Source: DASQEH01 sp038239485
GTDB taxonomy: Bacteria > Actinomycetota > Actinomycetes > Propionibacteriales > Nocardioidaceae
Assembly (NCBI GenBank): GCA_038239485.1
Contig: JBBSET010000057.1
Span: 1-23,451, forward strand
DNA length: 23,451 nt
Direction of reading: 5' to 3'
The position numbers and the translations under genes were made by a program. Below the pieces are notes generated by a model that worked only from the letters and a program-made list of their open reading frames with translations, ran no database searches and was not told where the DNA came from. Positions 1-10,637 of the stretch are shown piece after piece. Within the stretch, counting starts at the first letter, position 1. Every line of letters starts with the position of its first letter.

Positions 1-962
1 ACGCACGGGGGGGGAGGATCGTGGTGGGGGTGGGGGTTGTGATTCCCCGCGGAACCCAGGAACCCCCACCCCGACTCGGCTTCGCCGCGGACCTGATCGA
101 CTCCGCAGGCGTGCATCTGCGCACCGACCCGGCGCAGGTCGATGTGCCCGTCGTCCTGGCCGACCGCCATGGCGACGTGGCCGTCTACGGCGTCCCCTAT
201 CTCGAGCCCGACCTGGTCCGGGCCGGTTGGCAGCTCGAGGCGAGAAGCCACCAAGGCGTCCTCGACGAGGCGATGCGACGGGTACGAGCTGACCTGGCCC
301 GACGACCGGCGACGACCCGCTCGCTCGTGATGGCGCACGCCTTCGTCACGGGCGGTGAGCCCTCCGACAGCGAGCGAGACATCTCCGTCGGCGGTGTCTC
401 CAACGTGGCGGTCTCGACCTTCGCCGGCGTCGACTACGCCGCGCTCGGCCACCTGCACGGTCGCAGCACGCTCGCGGACTCGGTCCGGTACTCGGGATCG
501 CCGCTCGCGTACTCCTTCAGCGAGGCACGGCACCGCAAGGGCAGCTGGCTGGTCGACCTCGGTAAGCCCGGACTGCGAGACGTCAGCTTCGTCGACGCGC
601 CGGTCCCCCGCCCCCTCGCGGTCATCAGCGGCACCGTCGACGCCCTCCTGAGCGACCGGAGCCTGGCTGGTGCTGAGTCGGCCTGGGTGCAGGCGACGAT
701 CACCGATGCCCGACGGCCGGGCCAGGCGATGGAGCGGCTGCGAGCCCGGTTCCCCCACTGTCTGGTGCTCCGCTTCGAGCCGGCGGCCGGCTCGTCGCCG
801 TCAGGCGAAGTGACGCAGCGAAGTGTCGGGGGTGTCGGCGACGCCGACGTCGTGGCCGCCTTCTTCGCGGAGATCCGCGGGGCCGGTCTGGACCACGACG
901 AGGCTGCCCTGGTAGGCGCCGCGTGCGACGCCTCCAGGCTGAGCGAGGACGCCGCGCGGTGA
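1..962 (+). CDS. sbcD: Exonuclease SbcD, C-terminal part (5' truncated by window edge)
   Basis: SbcD (Mre11-like) is the Mn-dependent nuclease subunit of the SbcCD complex, which opens hairpins and processes DNA ends. The frame is open to the left edge, so about the first 80 residues are missing; the GTG at 21 is not a believable start. Visible family blocks are RLGFAADLIDSAGVHLRT, MAHAFVTGG followed by SDSERDISVGG, the metal-binding GHLHG in YAALGHLHG, and RYSGSPLAYSFSE. The expected GNHD metal motif just before RLGF is not present: the sequence reads RGTQEPPP in a G- and C-run-rich stretch (about 5-75), which looks like a damaged contig end. The stop overlaps the sbcC start by 4 bp (GTGA), so the two subunits are translationally coupled. 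Identity is secure; the first 75 bases are not. Confidence 0.93.
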   Translation, partial: ARGGRIVVGVGVVIPRGTQEPPPRLGFAADLIDSAGVHLRTDPAQVDVPVVLADRHGDVAVYGVPYLEPDLVRAGWQLEARSHQGVLDEAMRRVRADLARRPATTRSLVMAHAFVTGGEPSDSERDISVGGVSNVAVSTFAGVDYAALGHLHGRSTLADSVRYSGSPLAYSFSEARHRKGSWLVDLGKPGLRDVSFVDAPVPRPLAVISGTVDALLSDRSLAGAESAWVQATITDARRPGQAMERLRARFPHCLVLRFEPAAGSSPSGEVTQRSVGGVGDADVVAAFFAEIRGAGLDHDEAALVGAACDASRLSEDAAR

Positions 963-3900
963 GAGTGCACAGCCTCGAGATGACGGCGTTCGGGCCGTTC
1001 GCTGGGACCGAGGTGATCGACTTCGACGCGCTGAGCGATGCCGGCATCTTCTTGCTGACCGGCCAGACCGGGGCGGGGAAGACCACGATCCTCGATGCGA
1101 TCTGCTTCGGGCTCTTCGGTTCCGTCCCCGGCGCTCGCAACGGCGCCAAGGATCTCAAGAGCCATCACGCGACGGCCGACAGCGTGCCGGTCGTCGTGCT
1201 GGAGGTGACGGTCCGTGGTCGCCGGCTCCGCACGCGCCGCTCGCCCTCGTGGCGCCGGCCGTCGCGTCGGGCCGGTCTGGGGTATGTCGATCAGCACGCC
1301 AGGGCCTCGGTCGAGGAGCTGGTGGACGGCGAGTGGGTCGCCCTGTCCGCGAGGGTCGACGACGTCTCCCTGTTGGTGACCCGCGTACTGGGGATGAACC
1401 GCGAGCAGTTCTGCCAGGTGGTGATGCTTCCGCAAGGCCTCTTCCAGACATTCTTGCGAGCGGGGGCCAAGGAACGTCACGACGTGCTGGAGTCCTTGTT
1501 CGAGACGACTCGGTTCGGCCGCATCGAGGCGTACCTGACTGACCATCGCCGTGGCTGCGAACGGGCCGTGGACGCGCAGCGGGCGGCGATCTGTCAGCTA
1601 CTGGCCCGGGCCGACGAGGTAGGGACCGACGAGACGCATGCACAGCGCCTCACCAGCGCACTCGGCGAGCTCGACGCCGGCAGCGGCGGCTTCGCCGAAG
1701 CACGAGGACAGCTGGCGGCGCTCGTCGAGGAGACTGGTGCCGACGCCTTCGTCGCCCGGCAGGAGGAGGCGACCGCGACCAGCGAGGCCAAGGACCGGCG
1801 TCACGCGCTCGACGCCGCCCGTGACCTGGACGAGCGCCAGCGCACCCACCGCGCCGGCCTCGAGCGGGTCCGCGCACTCGACGCGTTGCGCGAGGTTGTG
1901 GTCGACAGGGCCCGGCTGGTGACCAGGGCCGATGCGGCCCGGTCGTTCGGCCCACTACTCGACCTGCTCGCCGACGGCGACCGCGAGCTGGAAACCGCCC
2001 GACTCCGGGTCGATACAGTCCACGGCGGGTCTGTCGACGGCGGGGCTGTCGACGGCGAGGGTGTCGATGCGTCGGTGTCGGCCGCCCGCGAGCGGCTGTC
2101 CCAGCTCGAGGCGATGGTGGCCGTCGAGGAGGCAGCGCAGCGGCTGACCCAGCGCGTCGCCGAGGCCCAGGCCGAGCTCGGTCTCATCGAGAGGCGGCGC
2201 GACGGTCAGCGCACAGCCGCCGAGCAGGTGCCGGGCCTGTTGGCGGAAGCGCGGGGGCAGCTGCTGGTGCAGTCCCGCCTCGGCAGCACCCTGGCGACGG
2301 TCCAGCTGGCCCTGTCGGGAGCTGAGGCGCGCGCGGTCGCGGCGCACGAGGAGGTGAGAGTCTTCACCGAGCTGACCCGTCTCACCCCGCAGATCCGGAT
2401 CGCGCTCGACTGTCAGCTGAGCGCTCGCAGCAGATGGCTCGACCTGCGCGAGGAGCGTCTGCAAGGGATGGCGGCCGAGCTTGCAGGCCGGCTCGCTGAC
2501 GGCGAGCCGTGCCTGGTCTGCGGCAGCCCCACCCACCCGCATCCGGCGGCTGCCGACGGGCGACAGGTGTCGGCCGAGGCCGAGGCGGCAGCCGTCGACG
2601 TACTCCAGGCCCACGAGGTGGAGCACACCCGTCTGGTCGGCCTCGCGACCGCGTTGCAGAGCGGGCTCGCGGCCGCCGCCGCGGTCAGCGGCGGCCTGGA
2701 TCCGGCCGAGGCACAGGAGGAGGTCGAGCGAGCGCGCCAGGCCGTCGACGTGGCTATCACTGCCGGGTCCGCCCACGAGGAGCTGGCCGGCCTGGTGGAG
2801 AGCCTCGAGCAGCGGTGTCGTGAGCTCGACGACGAGCTGCACGCGTCGGATACCGCGCATGCGGTGGTCCAGCACAGGCTGCTCGTTCTGGGCGCTGAGC
2901 TCGACGAGCGCAGCAGCGAGCTCTCGAGGGTCGTCGAGCCCGGTAGCCGTGTCGGCGCACTCGTCCGGGCAGCGACCACGGCGCTGACTGCCGCGGTCGA
3001 GCGGGCCGAGGCCATGCGCGACCTGGCCCGATGCGCGCAGGTCCGCGCCGATGCCGTATCGCGACTGACGCGGGCACTCCAGCCGACGGACTTCGCCGAC
3101 GTCGACGACCTGCGGTCGGCCGCGATGACCGACGCCGACGTCGCGGCCGCGGACGCCCTCAACCGGGCTTACGACGCCGACTACCGCACCGCCAGCCGCA
3201 TCGTCGACGATCCCGTCCTGGCGGCTGCCGCCGGGCTGCCGTTGCCAGACCTGGTCGCCCTTGAGTCGGCCGCTGACCAGGCCGAGGCCCGCAGGGCGAC
3301 GGCCAGGGCCGGCGCCGACCGGCTCGCCTGGCGTCGGACCCGCCTGGAGGAGCTGCTGGCCCGGCTCCACACCGCGCTGGCGGAGTGGGCGCCGCTCGTC
3401 GAGCGGCGAGACCTGGCAGTCGGTGTCGCCGCCATGTGCGCCGGCACCTCCCCGGACAACCTCAGCAGGACCAGGCTGTCGCACTACGTCTTGGCGGCCC
3501 GCCTCGCCCAGGTGGTGGCGGCCGGGAACCTGCGGCTGGCAGGCATCTTCGGCGGGCGCTACCAACTGGGGCACTCGATGGCGCGCGGCGTCGGTGACAG
3601 GCGGGGCGGCCTCGGGCTTCTCGTCCTCGACACCTATACCGGGCATCGGCGCGACCCGGCCACCCTGTCGGGAGGGGAGACCTTCTACGTCAGTCTCGCG
3701 CTGGCGCTCGGGCTGGCCGACCTGGTGCGAGACGAGGTCGGCGGTGCCGAGCTGTCCACGCTGTTCGTGGACGAGGGATTCGGCAGCCTCGACACACAGA
3801 CCCTCGACGAGGTGATGGATGAGATCGACTCGCTGAGGTCGGGCGGCCGTTGCGTCGGGCTCGTCAGCCATCTGACGGAGCTCAGCGCCAGGGTGCCGAT

Positions 3901-3973
3901 GCAGCTGCATGTGAGCGCCGGTCGGGACGGCTCGACGATCCGGCCCCCACAGTCCGATCTCGATTCCGGTTAG
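959..3973 (+). CDS. sbcC: Exonuclease SbcC (SMC-like ATPase)
   Basis: Rad50-like ATPase partner of SbcD. The start is GTG 959, which overlaps the sbcD stop and gives the family-typical N-terminus MRVHSLEMTAFGPF; an in-frame ATG at 923 lies inside sbcD and is not needed. The protein is 1004 aa. The Walker A motif GQTGAGKT is at residues 35-42. Two long Ala/Glu/Arg-rich coiled-coil arms flank a zinc hook, CLVC (C518, C521), almost exactly in the middle. The ABC signature LSGGE is at 903-907 and Walker B LFVDEG at 935-940, followed by a D-loop GSLD. A 15-bp tandem repeat (2024-2068) inserts three Gly-Val-Asp units in the first arm. The stop TAG is also the start of a likely -10 box for tldD. Confidence 0.96.
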   Translation: MRVHSLEMTAFGPFAGTEVIDFDALSDAGIFLLTGQTGAGKTTILDAICFGLFGSVPGARNGAKDLKSHHATADSVPVVVLEVTVRGRRLRTRRSPSWRRPSRRAGLGYVDQHARASVEELVDGEWVALSARVDDVSLLVTRVLGMNREQFCQVVMLPQGLFQTFLRAGAKERHDVLESLFETTRFGRIEAYLTDHRRGCERAVDAQRAAICQLLARADEVGTDETHAQRLTSALGELDAGSGGFAEARGQLAALVEETGADAFVARQEEATATSEAKDRRHALDAARDLDERQRTHRAGLERVRALDALREVVVDRARLVTRADAARSFGPLLDLLADGDRELETARLRVDTVHGGSVDGGAVDGEGVDASVSAARERLSQLEAMVAVEEAAQRLTQRVAEAQAELGLIERRRDGQRTAAEQVPGLLAEARGQLLVQSRLGSTLATVQLALSGAEARAVAAHEEVRVFTELTRLTPQIRIALDCQLSARSRWLDLREERLQGMAAELAGRLADGEPCLVCGSPTHPHPAAADGRQVSAEAEAAAVDVLQAHEVEHTRLVGLATALQSGLAAAAAVSGGLDPAEAQEEVERARQAVDVAITAGSAHEELAGLVESLEQRCRELDDELHASDTAHAVVQHRLLVLGAELDERSSELSRVVEPGSRVGALVRAATTALTAAVERAEAMRDLARCAQVRADAVSRLTRALQPTDFADVDDLRSAAMTDADVAAADALNRAYDADYRTASRIVDDPVLAAAAGLPLPDLVALESAADQAEARRATARAGADRLAWRRTRLEELLARLHTALAEWAPLVERRDLAVGVAAMCAGTSPDNLSRTRLSHYVLAARLAQVVAAGNLRLAGIFGGRYQLGHSMARGVGDRRGGLGLLVLDTYTGHRRDPATLSGGETFYVSLALALGLADLVRDEVGGAELSTLFVDEGFGSLDTQTLDEVMDEIDSLRSGGRCVGLVSHLTELSARVPMQLHVSAGRDGSTIRPPQSDLDSG
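2024..2068 (+). repeat. Three 15-bp tandem repeats inside sbcC
   Basis: Three consecutive 15-bp units (2024-2038, 2039-2053, 2054-2068), close to GGCGGGGCTGTCGAC, encode GGSVD, GGAVD and GEGVD. They keep the reading frame and fall in the N-terminal coiled-coil arm of SbcC, where Gly-rich units would break the helix. Confidence 0.8.
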
Positions 3974-3976
3974 GCT
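3971..3976 (+). promoter_or_regulatory. Candidate -10 box for leaderless tldD
   Basis: TAGGCT fits the actinobacterial -10 pattern TANNNT and ends 7 nt before the tldD ATG. No Shine-Dalgarno sequence precedes that ATG, so a leaderless transcript starting at or next to the start codon is likely. The hexamer includes the sbcC stop codon. No clear -35 is visible. Confidence 0.45.
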
Positions 3977-3983
3977 CTCGCCC

Positions 3984-5498
3984 ATGTCGCTGCAACACGA
4001 GGTCGACCCGACGTTCCAGGCGCTTCCGCTGCGAAAGCTGGCGCAGGCGGCGCTGCTTCGAGCTCGCGACTTCGACGCAGAGCATGCGGACTTCCGGCTG
4101 GAGCGGCTGCATACCCAGACCTTGCAGCTGAGGGACGCCGCCCTGGTCGACGCGTCCGAGGGCGACGACATCGGCTTCGCCGTCCGTGTCGTGGTCGACG
4201 GCACCTGGGGGTTCGCCTCCGGCATGGTGCTGACCACCGACGAGGTCGTGCGGGTCACCGAGCAGGCGCTCCGGATCGCGATGGTGGCCAAGCCGATCTC
4301 GCCGGAGCGGATCGTCCTGGCCGACGAGCCCGTCTACGACGACGCGATGTGGGTCTCCTCGTACGACATCGACCCGTTCGACGTCCCGACCGCCGACAAG
4401 GTGGCGCTGCTGCGCGACTGGAGCCGTCAGCTCCAGGCCGCGGCCGGCGTGGACCACGTGGAGGCGTCGGTCTCGCAGGTGCGGGAGAACAAGTTCTACG
4501 CCGACTCACACGGCACGGTCACGACGCAGCAGCGCGTACGGGTCCATCCCGTGGTCGAGATCTTCGGGGCCGATCCTGAGAGTGGCGCCGCGGACTCGAT
4601 GCGCACCATCGCGCCGCCCGTCGGCCGAGGTTGGGAGTACCTCACCGGCACGGGGTACGACTGGGCCGCGGAGCTCGAGGCGATGCCCGGGCTGTTGCGG
4701 GACAAGCTGGCCGCGTCGGGAGTCCAGTCCGGCCGCTACGACCTGGTGATCCACCCGTCGAACCTGTGGTTGACCATCCACGAGAGCATCGGCCACGCCA
4801 CCGAGCTCGACCGCGCCCTCGGCTACGAGGCCAACTACGCCGGAACGTCGTTCGCGACGGTCGACAAGCTGGGGACGCTGGCCTACGGCTCACCCCACCT
4901 CAACGTGACCGGGGACCGTACGGTCGACCATGGCCTTGCCACCATCGGCTACGACGACGACGGCGTGGCAGCACAGGCATTCAACCTGGTGAAGGACGGT
5001 GTCCTGGTCGGCTACCAGACCGACCGGCGGATGGCGGCGCTGATGGGCTGGGGCCGCTCGAGCGGCTGCGCGTTCGCCGACTCCCCCGGCCACGTCCCCA
5101 TTCAGCGGATGGCCAACGTGTCGCTGCAGGCGGCCCACGAGCCGGCTGATGTCGCGGCGCTGGTGTCGGGGGTCGATCGCGGCATCTACGTCGTGGGCGA
5201 CCGCTCGTGGAGCATCGACATGCAGCGCTACAACTTCCAGTTCACCGGCCAGCGTTTCTTCGAGATCCGTGACGGCCAGCTCCACGGACAGCTCCGCGAC
5301 GTTGCCTACCAGGCCACGACCACCGACTTCTGGGGCGCGATGGACGCGGTCGGCGGTCCGGAGACGTGGGTCCTCGGCGGAGCGTTCAACTGTGGCAAGG
5401 CCCAGCCGGGGCAGGTCGCGGCCGTCAGCCACGGCTGTCCGGCAGCTCGGTTCCGCGACATCCGGGTGCTCAACACGACGGAGGAGGCAGGTCGCTGA
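3984..5498 (+). CDS. tldD: Metallopeptidase TldD
   Basis: TldD is the catalytic subunit of the TldD/TldE heterodimer, a cytosolic zinc peptidase that digests unfolded peptides and, in some bacteria, matures peptide antibiotics. The 504-aa length is close to the family norm. The zinc motif HExxxH is seen as HESIGH (H266, E267, H271), followed by ATELDRALGYEANYAGTSF. The C-terminal GGAFNCGKAQPGQ carries C470, at the position of the third metal ligand of the family. The ATG at 3984 is only 10 bp after sbcC and lacks a Shine-Dalgarno; see the -10 candidate at 3971. The stop overlaps the tldE start by one base (TGATG), as expected for subunits made in equal amounts. Confidence 0.96.
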   Translation: MSLQHEVDPTFQALPLRKLAQAALLRARDFDAEHADFRLERLHTQTLQLRDAALVDASEGDDIGFAVRVVVDGTWGFASGMVLTTDEVVRVTEQALRIAMVAKPISPERIVLADEPVYDDAMWVSSYDIDPFDVPTADKVALLRDWSRQLQAAAGVDHVEASVSQVRENKFYADSHGTVTTQQRVRVHPVVEIFGADPESGAADSMRTIAPPVGRGWEYLTGTGYDWAAELEAMPGLLRDKLAASGVQSGRYDLVIHPSNLWLTIHESIGHATELDRALGYEANYAGTSFATVDKLGTLAYGSPHLNVTGDRTVDHGLATIGYDDDGVAAQAFNLVKDGVLVGYQTDRRMAALMGWGRSSGCAFADSPGHVPIQRMANVSLQAAHEPADVAALVSGVDRGIYVVGDRSWSIDMQRYNFQFTGQRFFEIRDGQLHGQLRDVAYQATTTDFWGAMDAVGGPETWVLGGAFNCGKAQPGQVAAVSHGCPAARFRDIRVLNTTEEAGR

Positions 5499-6876
5499 TG
5501 ACGACACCCCAGAGCCTCGTCGAGGCGGCACTTTCGGCGTCGACCGCCGACCACACCGTGGTCGTCGTCCGGGCCTCGTCGACGGTCAACGTGCGTTGGG
5601 CCAACAACACCTTGACCACAAACGGAGTGGCCACCAGCAGCCATGTGACCGTGGTATCCATCGTGGAGGGGTCCGCCGGCGCGGCCGCGGGTGTGTTGAG
5701 CCGCTCCGCCGCATCCTCGGCACAGGTCCGCGAGCTGGTCGCTGCTGCCGACGCTGCCGCCCGGGTCGCCGACGCCTCACCTGACTCGGCGGACCTGATA
5801 GAGGGTGGGGTGAGCGGAGACTTCGAGGAGCTGGCGGGCGCCACCAGCGTCGAGGAGTTCGTCGAGTTCGCGGCTGGGCTCGGGCGGGCTTTCGAGCAGG
5901 CGAGGGGCGGTGATCGGCTGCTCTACGGCTACGCCGAGCAGGACGTCACGACGACCTACGTCGCGTCGTCCTCCGGGCTGCGCCTGCGTCACGAGCAGCC
6001 GACCGTCCAGGTTGCGATGACCGGCAAACCGAGCAACCTCGGCGCCTCGGCGTGGGTCGGGATGGCCGGCGAGGACATCCAGGGCGTCGCGGTCGAGACG
6101 ATGGCAGAGGAGCTGGCTCAGCGGCTGTCATGGAGCCGGCACAGGCTCGAGCTGCCAGCCGGGCGGTATGCCACCATCCTCCCTCCCACGGCAGTGGCGG
6201 ACCTGATGGTCTATGCCTACTTCGAGGCCAGCGGGCGCGACGCGGCCGAGGGGAAGACCGTCTACAGCGGTGAGTCCGGCCGGACCCGGGTGGGTGAGCG
6301 CTTGGCCGAGCCCGGTGTGCGGCTGTGGTCCGACCCGCAGCTGGACGGACTGAGGGCCGCTCCGTTCGTCGCCGCCACTTCCGGCTCCTCCGCCCAGAGC
6401 GTGTTCGACAACGGGATGGCTCTCCGCTCGACCGACTGGATCCGCGACGGGACGCTGCAGGCACTCGCGACATCGCGGCACACCGCGGAGCTGACCGGTC
6501 TGGCGACAACCCCGCTCATCGACAACCTGTCGTTGGCTGTCGACGGCGGCAGCGGGTCGGTCGAGCAGATGGTCGCGGCCACCGAGAGGGGGCTGCTGGT
6601 GACGTGTCTGTGGTACATCCGGGCGGTCGACCCGCACACGCTGTTGCTCACCGGGCTGACGCGCGACGGGGTCTACCTCGTAGAGGATGGCCAGGTCGTC
6701 GGAGCCGTCAACAACTTCCGCTTCAACGAGAGCCCGATCGACCTGCTGGGACGCTTCTCCCTGGCAGGCGAGACGGTCCGGACCGTATCTCGCGAGTGGG
6801 GTGACTACTTCCCGCGCACGGCGATGCCGGCGCTGAGCATCCCCGACTTCAACATGTCGAGCGTGAGCCAGGCCAG

Positions 6877-6880
<4 letters not shown>
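5498..6880 (+). CDS. tldE: TldE/PmbA family protein, partner of TldD
   Basis: TldE (PmbA) is the non-catalytic partner that closes the TldD protease chamber. The start is ATG 5498, giving 460 aa beginning MTTPQSLVEAALSAS; it shares one base with the tldD stop and has a GGAGGAGG Shine-Dalgarno at about 5480-5487. A longer in-frame ORF from 5366 lies wholly inside tldD and is rejected. No HExxxH motif is present, as expected for TldE. Family blocks include the region around NNTLTTNGVATSS near the N-terminus and the C-terminal GLTRDGVYLVEDGQVVGAV and NNFRFNESPIDLL. The stop TAG (6878-6880) lies in a CTAG shared with the stop of convergent gcvP. Confidence 0.94.
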
Positions 6881-9768
<2,888 letters not shown>

Positions 9769-9780
9769 GGAAGGCTCCTC

Positions 9781-9804
9781 TGCAGGCGAAGCGTCGAGCC
9801 TGCA
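9781..9804 (-). promoter_or_regulatory. Inverted repeat just upstream of the gcvP ribosome binding site
   Basis: TGCAGGC (9781-9787) and GCCTGCA (9798-9804) are perfect 7-bp arms around a 10-nt loop. On the minus strand the hairpin ends directly before the GAGGAG Shine-Dalgarno of gcvP. It could be an operator or an mRNA hairpin affecting translation. The space is far too short for a glycine riboswitch. Confidence 0.45.
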
Positions 9805-9808
9805 CGGA

Positions 9809-9814
9809 ACCCTA
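9809..9814 (-). promoter_or_regulatory. Candidate gcvP -10 box
   Basis: TAGGGT on the minus strand (9814-9809) fits TANNNT. It lies in the 64-bp gap between the MerR gene and gcvP and would start transcription near 9802, at the edge of the hairpin at 9781-9804. No convincing -35 was seen, so gcvP may instead be read through from upstream. Confidence 0.25.
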
Positions 9815-9832
9815 CCAGCGGAGCCGCCTGCC

Positions 9833-10441
9833 TCAGCCGACGGAACGGGCCTTGCGTCGTTCGGCGAGCTCGTCGCCGGGATGGTCGACGGGCTCGCGCG
9901 CGGCGCGCTCACTCGGCAGACTCGACAACGAACCCTCGATCTCGCGCCACACTCCGCCGATGGCGATGCCGAAGACGCCTTGGCCACCTTGGAGCAGGTC
10001 GATCACCTCGGCGGCGGAGCGGCACTCGTACACGCTGGCGCCGTCGCTCATCAGCGTGACCTGGGTCAGATCCTCGGTCCCACGCATATGAAGGTGGTGC
10101 ACCGCGGTACGGATCTGCTGCAGCGACACTCCGGCGTCGAGGAGCCGCTTGATCACCTTGAGGAGCAGGATGTCGCGGAAGGAGTAGAGCCGCTGGGTTC
10201 CCGAGCCGCCGGCAGTGCGGACGGTGGGCTCCACCAGGCCGGTACGGGCCCAGTAGTCGAGCTGCCGGTAGCTGATCCCGGCAGCGGCGCATGCGGTCGG
10301 GCCGCGGTAGCCGACGTCGTCGGGTACCGGCGCCAGGTCGTCGTCGAAGAGCAGCCCCTGGTCCCCCGCACGTGCTCGAGCCTGGTCGGCGTCCTGCGTC
10401 GACGCGTCGTTCGACGAGGGAATGAGGTGGTCAGCAGGCAC
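9833..10441 (-). CDS. MerR family transcriptional regulator (Rv1830/ResR-like)
   Basis: A 202-aa DNA-binding protein with a MerR-type winged helix-turn-helix at about residues 44-115: GISYRQLDYWARTGLVEP is the recognition part and RLYSFRDILLLKVIKRLL the wing and linker helix. The C-terminal part has no cysteine-rich metal site, so it is not a classical metal sensor. Position and sequence match M. tuberculosis Rv1830 (ResR), which acts through WhiB2 on growth and division and on drug tolerance (family knowledge). The start is GTG 10441 with a strong AGGAGG 5 nt upstream. The gene appears to have its own promoter and possible operator in the 196-bp gap before it. The orthology is judged from gene order and the visible HTH, not from an alignment. 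Confidence 0.88.
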   Translation of the reverse strand: MPADHLIPSSNDASTQDADQARARAGDQGLLFDDDLAPVPDDVGYRGPTACAAAGISYRQLDYWARTGLVEPTVRTAGGSGTQRLYSFRDILLLKVIKRLLDAGVSLQQIRTAVHHLHMRGTEDLTQVTLMSDGASVYECRSAAEVIDLLQGGQGVFGIAIGGVWREIEGSLSSLPSERAAREPVDHPGDELAERRKARSVG

Positions 10442-10450
10442 AAGGCCCTC

Positions 10451-10501
10451 CTAGGTCAATGTCCCGTCTGCGAGGGCGTCGTCGGCCTGCGATCCAGCCA
10501 T
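10451..10501 (-). other. Possible 16-codon leader ORF before the MerR gene
   Basis: An ATG at 10501 opens a 16-aa frame (MAGSQADDALADGTLT) whose TAG stop (10453-10451) lies at the Shine-Dalgarno (TAGGAGG) of the downstream MerR gene. That geometry would allow translational coupling. No good Shine-Dalgarno precedes the small ORF, and a frame this short may be chance. Confidence 0.2.
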
Positions 10502-10518
10502 CTCGATGCCCACTCATG

Positions 10519-10538
10519 GAGTTACAACGGGGGAACTC
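10519..10538 (-). promoter_or_regulatory. Possible operator of the MerR gene
   Basis: GAGTT (10519-10523) and AACTC (10534-10538) form a dyad with a 10-bp centre, 20 bp overall, about the span of MerR-type operators. It would lie just downstream of the transcription start predicted from the promoter at 10548-10576, a position suited to autorepression. Confidence 0.3.
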
Positions 10539-10547
10539 TCACTGCTG

Positions 10548-10576
10548 ACCGTACGGTGCTCCCCCGCTCTCGTCAA
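10548..10576 (-). promoter_or_regulatory. Candidate sigma-70-type promoter of the MerR gene
   Basis: On the minus strand, TTGACG (10576-10571), a 17-bp spacer and TACGGT (10553-10548) make a good -35/-10 pair. The -10 is part of a perfect 10-bp palindrome, ACCGTACGGT (10548-10557). The start would be near 10541, leaving a leader of about 100 nt before GTG 10441. Confidence 0.5.
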
Positions 10577-10637
10577 CGAGGCCACCCCCTCACGGCTTCG
10601 CGTGTCGGAACACTCACGTAGAGATTGACGGTAAGAC

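Noticed and set aside
434..1546. 370-aa open frame on the minus strand
   Set aside because: Antisense to sbcD and sbcC, Arg/Ser/Pro-rich, no recognisable domain.
1955..4291. 778-aa open frame on the minus strand opposite sbcC
   Set aside because: High-GC shadow frame: composition follows the codons of sbcC and tldD, no family motif, and the opposite strand has complete SbcC motifs.
9769..9832. Glycine riboswitch before gcvP
   Set aside because: Only 64 bp are available and no aptamer-like conserved core is visible; just a short hairpin.
9769..9987. N-terminal extension of GcvP by 73 residues
   Set aside because: The extension runs through the MerR gene, has shadow-like composition, and the GTG at 9768 has a good Shine-Dalgarno and gives the normal GcvP N-terminus.
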